Positions 34,901 to 46,900 of a DNA stretch of 64,000 bases are shown here, one piece after another; position 1 is the stretch's first letter; each line of letters starts with the position of its first letter. The notes under the pieces were generated by a model. The model saw only the letters and a program-made list of their open reading frames with translations. It searched no databases and was not told the DNA's origin. The translations under genes and the position numbers were made by a program. Origin of the DNA: Rugalucina vietnamica. Its lineage: Eukaryota; Mollusca; Bivalvia; Lucinida; Lucinidae. The DNA lies in the NCBI GenBank assembly GCA_964017185.1, contig OZ024875.1, positions 48,563,986 through 48,627,985 on the forward strand, in the 5' to 3' direction.

Positions 34901-37900
34901 GCAGGTGTTACGTAAAAAAATGCAAAAGGTATGGCACTCAATGTAAACTGTAGGTCTCTCAGTTCATAATTTTTCTTGCTAACTAATTAGCATGGTTTCT
35001 GCTAAATGTGCTTTGTGCAAGCTTTAATACTGTTTCTCATCTTTTATCATAGCTTTTGCTTCATTTACAAAAGAATAGCAGATTAGGGGCATCATGACTT
35101 TTGTGGTTAGTTTTTTCAGTAAATATGCCCAATTTTGTTATAATCGATCTTCTAGTCTTTCCGAATAGCTCGGTTGGTAGAGCGTTGGTCTTCAGATACG
35201 GAGGACCTGGGTTCGAATCCCAGCGCGGCCACTGAGTTGTTTGGTTGTGTCCTTGAGCAAGGCACTTTACAGATATTACAGGTGTATAAATGGGTACCTG
35301 TGAGGGATGCATGCCAGTGTACCGCGGCTGCCTGTAGCGCCATGTGTTAGTGGTCGACATACATCTCAGTGACCAGGGGAGTTAATGTGGAAGTCAGTTG
35401 AACATTCATTGAGAGTGGATAACAGACTATAAACCGTCAACTTTAACTTTTAAAATACAGCAGACATATAAGATCTGGTTATAGAATTTTCTGTCCATCC
35501 AAATTATGGAAAAGTTAGAACCAATGTCACTAACTAATCATCAAGAAGTCTTCTAACTGGTTTGCTGCAGTCAACTCTAGTGTGGGTTACTTGTTCTTCA
35601 TGTCATTCACATCAGGAAAACACGTCCGTGCAGTGAATACCCCCTTAAACCACAATTTTATACAGTAAAACTGGAGTTTGCAGGGGTACACCTATTTTTA
35701 GCTCACCTGAGCCGAAGGCTCACAAGGTGAGCTTATAGGATGGCCATGATCCGGCGTCCGTCCGTCCGTCCGTCGTCCGTCGTCCACAATTTCAAAGATC
35801 TTCTTCTCTGAAACCGCATGGCCGATCTAGTTGAAATTTTATGTGGAGCCTCCTTGGGTAGTGGCATTTCAAGTTTGATCGCCAAATCTAGGTCACATGA
35901 CCAAGATGGCCGCCACGCCCATATATGGTAAAAACCCTTCAAAAATCTTCTTCTCCAGAACCGGTGGGCCGATTTCCACGAAACTTGGTATGTAGCATCG
36001 GGGGCTTCAGCCCATCATAGTTTGATAAAATGATGACCCTTGGATGCCCTTGACCTATTTTACGGCAAGGTCAAATTTGGAAACATAGGCTTTTACATGG
36101 GAAAAAGTGAAAACTATGGATTTTTTGAAAACTATTGCAGCCTGAGGCCTGAAAAGTGGTAGATGCAAACAACTAATGGAGTAGATGAAGGTATGTGATT
36201 AATTTAGGTCAAGGTCATCTCTTGACCTTGGCCAGTCAGTCGTCCATACACACTTTTCAAAGATCTTCTTCTCTGAAACTGCTGGGCCAATCAAAGTGAA
36301 ATTTTTATGTGGAGCCTCCTTGGGTAGTGGCATTTCAAGTTTGATCGCGAAATCTAGGTCACATGACCAAGATGGCCGCCACGCCCATATATGGTAAAAA
36401 CCACTCAAAAATCTTCTCCAGAACCGGCAGGCCGATTTTCATGAAACTTGGTATGTAGCATTTGGGACTCCAGCCCATCATAGTTTGATAAAATGATGAC
36501 CCTAGGATGACCTTGACATATTTTACGGCAAGGTCAATTTTGGAAACATAGGCTTTTACATGGGAAAAAGTGAAAACTATGGATTTTTTGAAAACTATTG
36601 CAGCCTGATGCCTGAAAAGTGGTGGATGCAAACAACTAATGGAGTAGATGAAGGTATGTGATTAATTTAGGTCAAGGTCATCTCTTGACCTTGGCCAGTC
36701 TGTCGTCCATACACACTTTTCACAGATCTTCTTCTCTGAAACTGCTGGGCCAATCAAAGTGAAATTTTATGTGGAACATCCATGGGTAGGGGAGACGAAA
36801 GTTTGATCGTGAAATCCAGGTCACATGACCAAGATGGCTGCCACGCCCATATATGGTAAAAACCACTCAAAAATCTTTTTCTCCAGAACCGGCAGGCCAA
36901 TTTTCGCGAAACTTGGTATGTAGCATTTGGGACTCCAGCCCATCATAGTTTGATCAAATGATGACCATAGGATGACCTTGACTTTTTTTACGGCAAGGTC
37001 AATTTTGGAAACATAGGCTTTTACATGGGAAAAGGCAAAAACAATGGATATTTTGGAAACTGTTGCAGTCTGAGACCTGAAAGTTGCTAGATGCAGACAA
37101 CCGATGGAGTCAATGAAGGTAAGTAATTAATGAAGGCCAAGGTCATTTCTTGACCTTGACCCAAGGTCATTTGAATATCAAAATTAAAATTATAGTTTTC
37201 TCAGAAATCACTGGGTTTGGAAACTATTGCAGCCTGAGACCTGAATCTTTGCAGATGCAGACAACTTATGAATTCAATAAAGGTGTGTGAGTATTCAAGG
37301 TCAAGGTCATTTCATGATGACTTAATACTCCAGGATCAGGCTTCAGGTGAACGTTCTCAGGACCATTGGTCCTCTGGTTCTTATTTTTGCTCCAAAACAT
37401 AGATTGTGGGTACTTGTTAGAACCGCCTCGCCGTGTGGTCTAACATGTACCCACAATCTGTTTTGAGCAAAAATAAAAAAATATCAAAAGTTTTCCACTG
37501 AAACTTTTCAATTTGTACAACTTTAAAAATCACAGTATATTGCATGGGTAAGTTTTCGTAATTCACTTCATTTCTCTTTATGCACTTTAGATAGAACATT
37601 GTTAGCCAATTTTGTGTTTACATCCCACTAAACATCTAAAGGTCATATGGCAATAGTACCTCAGGTACTTATACATGTACTATAGTCCTCCAAAAGACTG
37701 GAGAAGCTGGAAATCAAACCCACCACCCCTAGTTTGCAAGGCAGGTAGCTTATCTACTAATCCATGGAGACTTCTAACATTGTTTTATTTCATTAAGAAA
37801 ACTTGCCCATACAAATATACAGCCATTTTTTTTTCAGCTGTAAAAATTAAAAATTTCATCGGAAAAATTTCGATATTTCTAACATTTTTGCTCAAAACAT

Positions 37901-40900
37901 TGATTGTGTGTACACATTAGAGGTGGTTCTAACGAGTACCCACAATCTATGTTTTGGAGCAAAAATAAGAAAAATAGGTATACCCCTGCATACCCTAGTT
38001 TGACTAGACAAAAGGGGGGGATCAAGGGGGTATACATGTCACGGACATGTTATCCTGATGTTGCACATGAATTGTTAGCTTGTCAGCTTTAAAGCGGAAA
38101 GGATTTTGAATGCTTACAAAATTGTAAAGACTTGTGGTTAATCTGTCATTAAAACAACCCACAATTTCTGTTCTAATGACTACCCACAATATGTTTTTCT
38201 TTGAATCATGTTTTGCAAATGTTACACTTCTAATCTAGGTAATGCATCTCACATTCAATATCTAATAACAAACTCTTGCTATATGAGCCATCACGTGAGA
38301 AAAGTGGTGTTCGGGGATTCCGACTCGGTCTAACATAAGCTGGTCTATGCAGCCTCAGAAGAGAACTAGAAGCTTGGAATTTCGAACTTAGCAAGGACAG
38401 GAATTGTACTATCCGTGTAGGGAAAACAAAGGCGCTGATCAGCTTTGCATAGGCAAAAATCTGGTTTTCTCATGATGTGGCACATATAGTGTCAGGAAAT
38501 GTATTTGAATAAGACTGTTCACTTTTAAAAAATTCAATTTTCACTTCATAATAATAATTCTCACTTGTACTTTTTCTGAAATGCTTTTAACTGCATTATT
38601 TGTGCACCAGATTCTTAATTTATTTGAAGCAATGGCATGATACTTGCAAATGCAAATAAATTTTATATCAACCTCTCAGCAATAGCATGCTTACAGGTCT
38701 TTTCGCAAACATGGAAGTGACGTGACGGAACATACATATGATAGATAGGGGAAACGGGTTACTCCGTTATATCCCGTTAATAACGGTGAAGTAACGGAGA
38801 CAAAGTTATCGACATCACACTAGTATGAAAAAAAATCTTTATGAATTTGTCTATCCCCCATAGCTTGAATGGAATAGGATACAAAATACAGTATGAGGGT
38901 TCGAATCCCACTAGTTCAGTTTTTCACTTTTCTAATTATGCCCCCAACTTCGAAGAAGTTGAGGGGGCATATTGGTTTGGGTCTGTCCGTCCAGTGGTGT
39001 TCAGTGGTGTGCAGTCAGTCTGTGATGCGTGAGTAACGCTTAGTACTCGGTCAGGAACCGTTAGAGCTAGGATCTTGAAATTTGGTATGTAGTTTGTATA
39101 TGAAAATTAAGAGGACCCATATTTTTTCTTTCAGGTAAATTCAAGGGGCTAGGGGCCCATACTGTGAGAGTTATTTCCCTTTTTAATTCTTGATGAAGTG
39201 AATAGATAGTGGGTACCTTGTGTGGGCAACTCCTCCTACAGTTTTATTCCGATTCTCTTGAAACTTTACAGATGTTGTGACCATGCTTTGAAGATATGCA
39301 TGTGGTTTGGATATAATCCTCAGATTAATTTTTGTCACTTTTTCTGCAATTTGAACTTAGCCATTTTTCGGGCATTCTGACAATGAAAGTGAATGGGCAG
39401 TGGGTACCTTGTGTGCGCAAGCCAACTCCTCCTACAGTTTCATGCCAATTCATTTAAAACATTGCATGTGTTATGGGCATGGTCTGAAGATATGCATGTG
39501 GTCTGGATATAATCCTTAGATTATTTTTTGTCATTTTTTTCACAGTTTGAACTTAGTCATTTTTTCGGGCATTTTAGTAAATGGATAGAGGGTACCTTGT
39601 TTGCGCAACTCCTACAATTTAATACCGATACTTTTTAAACTTTGCAGACATTGTGACCATGCTTTGAAGATATGCATGTGGTTGGGATATACTCCTGAGA
39701 TTAATTTTTGTCACTTTTTTTACAATTTGAACTTAGTCATTTTTTAGACATTTTACATCTTGAATGTGACTTACCAGTTGGGGGCATAGTGTTTCATAAA
39801 CACATTTTCTAGTTGATCTAGAGCCTTGATATTTGGTATACTGATTGATGCTGAGGAGTAGATCTCCAGATTAACTTTTGAGAACTTCTTGTCAAATTTT
39901 GACAGAATTATGGAATTTTTAAAATTTTACCCAATTTTTAATTTGTCTGCAAAAAGCCTGTATTCTATATAACAAATATTCTAGGCTAGGTTTGGGGCAA
40001 GCATACTGTTGGGGGCATTGTGTTTTACAAACACACATTTCTAGTGTTTTTTTTTTGAAACAGCGGTTGGTTGTTGTTTGTTTTGATTTATATCATCGTT
40101 TCTTTACAACATAAACCTAAGATTTTTATATAGCACAATGTCATGATTTTGTTTGTTTGAATTGATGAATATTGATTAACTTTCCAGTCAACAGCTATGG
40201 TCATGACGGGACGTTGCCTCCCCGTTGGAGGTTTGTACCCAAAATTGGGATGTCATGGCATCAAAAAAAATGTTTTGTCTGGATGGTTTGACTTGAACCA
40301 CTTTTCCTTGCAAGGCTCAGACCTGAGCAGTTAATCATATGGTTAGTCAGTAATGTATAAGATTTGCCTGGACACAGAAGTAGCCCTTCTATTTATTTAG
40401 GCCTTAATGGGTGGGAAAGTGAGTGTTCCTTATTAACATAATGCAAGAACTACCTGTTTCTAAGTGACTGTGTAAGTGCATATTGTAAAAAAGTAAAAGA
40501 TCAAAGTGGACAATACTAGCAAAACTGGATTACCTATTTACAACCATTCATGACCATGTTGATATCCGTCCACTGTACATGTTGTTGAGCAATGTCATGA
40601 GAAAAACAGCTTCATGCATATGCAAAAAACAAAGGCATTTGTCAGCTTGTAGCCTTTGTTTTTGCTACACAGAAAGTTTAAGTATGATTCCTATTCTTCC
40701 TAAAGTAAAATTCTAACCATTGTAGGATTATCAATGCTCACTTTTTTCCGGGGTCATAATATAATACAAATCCACATCAAATATTTTGGCTGCAATTAAT
40801 ATTAAGTTGTTAGCTAATGTTAATGCTTTATATGAGAACTTTGACAATCATGCTATAGTTACCAATCATTCTGAGTGCTGTTGGAGATGGCTTAAGCATG

Positions 40901-43900
40901 TAAGCTTTGTATGCAAGCAAAATATAAATATGCTTCCCCCATTATGTTCAGCAATTTTGATTAATTTTCTCAAGAAGGGCATCTTTCAATTACAGGGAAA
41001 CATGTGATTTATTTTTATTAAATCAAAATATTGTTCTTAGCAATACATGTAGTCAAAAGACTATAGTGCCACTAAGTTGTGTTTATGAGGTTGAAAATGT
41101 ACACATTTTTAGCTCACCTGAGCCGAAGGCTGATGGGGAGCTTATAGTATGGTACTCGAGCCGGCATCCCTGTGTGCGTGCATGCGTCCATCTGTGCATG
41201 CGTGCGTTCACATTTTCAAAGACCTTCTTCTCTGAAACCGCTTGGCCAATCAAAGCCAAATTTTATATGAAGCATCTATAGGAAGTGGGAACCAATGTAG
41301 ATATAAATAATCCAGGTCACATGACCAAGTTGGCCGTTATGCCCATATACATGTATGGTAAAAACCCATCAAAAATCTTCTTCTCTGGAACTGGTGGACC
41401 GATTTCAATGAAACTTGGCATGAAGCATCTATGACTCAAGTACTATAATGTGTATATAAATCATGACCCTGCAATTACCATGACCTATTTTACAGCAAGG
41501 TCAGGTTTGGAAACATTGGCTTTTACATGGGAAAAAGTGAAAACTATGGATTTTTGGAACGCTATTGCAGCCTGAGACCTGCAAACAAGTAATAGACTAG
41601 ATGAAGGTATTTGATTAATTTAGGTCAAGGTCATCTCTTAACCTTGGCTGGTCTGTTGTCCTTACACACTTTTCAAAGATCTTCTCTGAAACAGTTTTGC
41701 CAATGAAAGCCAAGTTTTTATGTGGGGCCTCCATGGGTAGTGGGAACAAAAGTGTGATTGCAAAATCCTTGTCACATGATCAAGATGGCCACCACGCCCA
41801 TATATGGTAAAGACCACTCAAAAATCTTCTTCTCCAGAACCAGCAAGTGGATTTTTATGAAACTTGGTATGTAGCATTAAGGACTCTAGCCCATTGTAGT
41901 TTTATCAAATGATGACCCTTGGGTGACCTTGACTTATTTTACAGCAAGGTCAATTTTGGAAACATACGCTTTTACATGGGAAAAAGTGAAAACAATGTTT
42001 TTTTTTGAAAACTGTTGCAGACTGAGACCTGAAAAGTGGTAGATGAGGAGAACTGATGGAGTGAAGAAAAGTATGTGATTAATTAATCACCTTGACCCAT
42101 CTTATGCTTTTCAAAGATCTTCTCTGTAACTATTTGTTTTGACTCTCAGGTGAGCGATCGTGTCAAGTTCTGTCAGAAACACCAAACTTTGGCTTTATTA
42201 CAAAGCGGCCTGTCTATTTCCAGCTTGTCCAGGCCATGCCGTGGAGTAACCCACCTCGTATTGATGATGAATGGAAGAAGAAAGTAGCCTCAGAAATGTT
42301 GACCAGTCTCTCAGCTGGAAGGTAATACGAGCCACTGCATGAGAATGCCAACAATCTGCATATGCGAAACCAAAGGCGCAGATCAGCTGTGCAGAAACTG
42401 CACAGCTGATCAGCACCTTTGTTTTCGCTACTCAACTAGTACTATTCCCCTTTTACTTAAATCCAAAATTTCAAGCTTCTAGCCTGCTCCTGTGACTGTA
42501 CAGGCCAATTTGTGTCGGACCTGTTCAGAAATTAAGATTGTTAGTTTTCTTATGTGAAGGCTCATATAGCAATGGTTCACTTCACTAGGGGCTTTATAAC
42601 AGGGAAAAATGTTTAAAATGATTTGTTTCAAGTTTGACACATTGGTGATTAAGATTGTTATGGTTGGACAGGAAAGATGTACTTCATGAATTGATTGGGA
42701 TATTTTGTTAACGCCCTGACAATTGCTTGAAGTACTTTTATCTTAACATTTACAATGTATGTTGATCAGTCATTACAACAGCAGTCTAGCTAAATAAAGC
42801 ATTTGGAAAAAAAATATAGGCAAACTTTAAGGTCCTGGTCTATAATTAAGCTATATGGGAAACGGAAACAGTGTTGATCATTTGCACATCTCTTGAGCAT
42901 GTATGTCAGTATGTGGTTGGTATAAGAGGGAACATCCTACACACCAATTTTGCTGACTTATTTCCCACTTTGATGTACTTTTCAGTGAAAATGATTTTAG
43001 ACAAATAGTGACTCATCTTGATGTCTTTAAAAGATGCAGTCATTTCCTTATTCTGAAAGATTTACAATGTGTAGACTACAAACTGAGCCGTGACTTTGGG
43101 GTTTCTGACCAGTTCTGACCAGATTTCGGAAGAAAAGGAATTGTGCTATCCGAGTAGCGAAAACAAAGGCGCTGATCAGCTGTGCAGTTACTGCACAGCT
43201 GATCTGCGCCTTTGTTTTCGCATAGGCAAAAATCTGGTTTTCTCATGATGAGGCTCAATTAGTTTGCCCATGAAGAGTTTGTGGTTTTGGCCTGCCCAAG
43301 CGATAAAACAAAAAGCAAACCAAACAATAAACAATAAAATAATTTTAAGATAAAAAAATAATTTGACATTATTAAGGAAGGTCCCTTTGATTTTCGTATA
43401 CTGAAGGTAAATAACTTTTTTCCGCAATGAGAGTAACTGTTACAGAGTAATATTACCTCCCTCAGATTGAATATTTTTATCATTTCCTTCTAACAGTGTT
43501 ACAGTTTGAATATATTTTTCTATTACAAAAACATGAACCTCCCATCTTCTTGCACTCCTTTAACTCAAGCAATCCTGGTGTACCCGGTACTATATATGGA
43601 ACATAGGCAAACAGCATAAACTCGGAACTGGCCCACAAAATGGGGCATCACATCTAGAGCAAATTTACAGAAAAAATGAAATTAGATTAATATAACTCCT
43701 GAGTCACCTTTAAATGAAAGTGGATTCATCCAAATGATAATGATGGGCATGTCATTTTGTCACAAATTGGTCAAATTTCTTGTCCCTCTTTTCCAGATTA
43801 GCCAAGAGTATCTCCTCCCAGATCAAGGAGCGTCTCAACAAGTCTCACGAGGCTTTCTCGAGTGCCCTGAAACAGCTGGAGTCCAAACATTGCGGCCGGC

Positions 43901-46900
43901 TGGATAAGATCGAGGAGGACCGGCTGAAATTGAGAAAATACCATGCCCCAAGGGTGGCCAAGGTGGCACTAGAGAGTACCTCACTTAAAGATCATATCTT
44001 ATATGGTAGGTTTACAGCCTATAGGTACCAGTAGTTAATGTGCCTTGCTCGAAAAGACGCAACCAACTACCAGTGGTAGTTGGTTGCGTCTTTTCGAGCA
44101 AGGCGCTTTAACTACCGGTACTCCTAGTGCTGGTCAGTACCATGGAAGTGATGGCACCATGCCGACATGATTTAAAAAGTATTGACTGGGATGCTAAACT
44201 ATAGCCTAAAACTCAGACCAATGAAGAGATGAAGGCTTATTTCATCTAATTATTTATATCAGTGAGTGAAATTGATGGCATAGAATTATTATTTTTTGAA
44301 GACATTGAATAGTTTTAGCAACAAACAGTTAAGTCTCATATAACTGCTTTGTTTAGCCATTGGAGTTGGAGGTAAACAAGACATTTCAGCAGTTAGATAA
44401 TAGTACTTTTATTCGAAGATGTTCCTTTGTAGGTACTCCTGTTATGGGTAAAGAGATAGGGCGAGGTCAGTACGGTGTTGTCTATTCCTGTGATCAATGG
44501 GCAGGCCACTCTCCTTGTGCAATAAAGTCAGTTGTCCCCCCTGATGATAAACACTGGAATGATCTAGCATTGGAGTTCTTCTATACCAAGTAAGTTTCTT
44601 CATATACAAATATTTGTTATGTTATTTAAGAAATTACATAAATATATTGTTCCAGACTAGCATATTTATAGGACCAAAATCCTCTCCCCTATTGAGATGA
44701 TGTAAGATCCTGAATCTGTCAGAACTGTCTGATGTTTGCATACACTGTTCACCAACAAGATGCACGAAAAAAGGTTTGTTTGTTTGTTTGAATGTTTAAA
44801 TGGTCTTTTATGTTCACGTTAAAGAACTACATGTACAAAGTTCGGTTATCGTAGCCACACTGTTCCAGTATATGCCTCCCAGAGGCAGGTTACCAGTACT
44901 TATTGCACATTTCATTCAATAACATTGACAAAATGCTCTTCTTGAATAGGCAGATGAGTAAGAATGGCTGTAGAAATATTTTTATGATTGTTAAAATCTT
45001 CATGAAAGTAATGTGCCATATGTGAGGATCTGCTATGTAACGAATCGATCAAGCTGTCATGCTTGGTCAAATAGATTTACAAAGCTTATGCTTAGGGTTT
45101 TTAACCATGCACAGTCTGAGCAGTACATATCTTATAATTGCTTTTTATGTTAGCTTAACTTTATGGCTATTAAATACATGTGATACCTCCCTGATCATCA
45201 GGGAGTCTTCAGGAAATGAATTGCAAATTTACATAAAATGTGTCAAAAATGTACCACTTTTTCAAGAAAATTAAAAATCTCCCTGATTTAAAATTTAAAC
45301 ACCGCCTTGAAATAAAAGAAAGATTTCTCTGATGCATCTTTCAAACTAATCACATGCATGTTATCATGATGCCTACAGGAACATTCCTGAACATGATCGT
45401 ATAGTAGCTCTGCGTGGCTCAGTGATAGACTATACCTATGGCGGTGGGACCACTCCGGCAGTATTACTAGTGATGGATCGGGCACAGAGGGACCTGTATA
45501 CAGCCATCAAACAACACCTAGACTGGGTTGGACGGTGAGCTATACCCTCTCATTTGATCCGCGTCATGAGAAAACCGGATTTTTGCATATGCAAAAACAA
45601 AGACGCAGATCAGCTGTGCAGTAACTGCACAGCTGATCAGCGCCTTTGTTTTTGCTACACAGATAGTACAATGCCTCTTCTTCCTAAATCGGAAATTTCA
45701 AGCTTCTAGCCATCTTCTGTAGCTGCACAATTTGGTTTGTGTCAGACCTGGTCGGAAACATGGAAGACGGTTTTTCTCGTGTCATGGCTCATTTAAGCTG
45801 TGTCACAAGCAAAATCTGTCTTTGGGGTTTCTGAACAGTCTGTACAGCGCTAAACCCTTGCAAGTTTTTATATAAAAAATAATAATAAGATAAACGTCAG
45901 ATGCTACATTTAATAGGATCACATGGCTTCCAAGAATGTTGATTCAATTTGACATACACATAATAATTATTAGACTTTAAGTCATTTATGCCTGGCATCC
46001 TTTTTGTGGCACATAGGCTAAAAGTATAGTCCCAGATGTGACACCGGATGTGACACCGCAGAATGCAGCGTCCCATCTGGGGATACTCTGTTTGCTCTGA
46101 CAGAGGATTTTCATCAAAAAATGAAATAAAAATTGAAAAACGCACCTGATGCCCATAAGAAGGAAAGTGAACCAAATGATAATGATGGGCAAGTCCATTC
46201 ATCACAAAAGGGTTACAAGCTAATGTACCATATTTCAGATTACAAGTGTCTATAGATGTGATAGAGGGGATCAGATTTCTTCACAGTCAAGGTCTAGTCC
46301 ATAGAGATATCAAACTGAAAAATGTCTTGGTGAGTAGGAATGAGTCACAGCTATTGGGTCACCAGTCAAGTGATTAAACCGGCTCTATCAAAATCACTGG
46401 CAGTCTTTCTAACAAATACAAGTTGAGAAAGCAACTGATAGATTAAGGGAAATGGTTGACTTAATATATTAAGGCAACAAAGTTGCTGATCAGACTGCAC
46501 ATGTACCGGCTTACCTGCTCACATTATTATATGAAAAAAAAAAAAAAAAAATAACTAGCTCATATTGATTGCTCATTTGTATATCCTGGTTATTTTCTTA
46601 TTTTATTTAACATCACTTTTCGAGAACTTGCTCACCATGCATTTTCCTCTTTGGAGATATTTCTCCTGCATAACAATTCAAGAAGAGCTGTTGCTGGCAA
46701 AAGAATATGCATTTAGTGCTTTTAACTTAAAATGGGATTTTTTCACAGTATGCCATAGATGATTTAAAAAGCCATATAAAACTGAAATGTACCTGTATTT
46801 TCAGCTTGATGACAAGAATCGTGGTATGATCACAGATCTAGGCTTCTGTAAACCAGAGGCTATGATGAGTGGTAGTATTGTAGGTGAGTCATTTTGACTC

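Noticed and set aside
44360-44432. Upstream extension of DSTYK exon 10 ([11 protein letters not shown]...)
   Set aside because: The acceptor at 44432 joins exon 9 in phase and reproduces the conserved kinase start; the extension is open frame within the intron.
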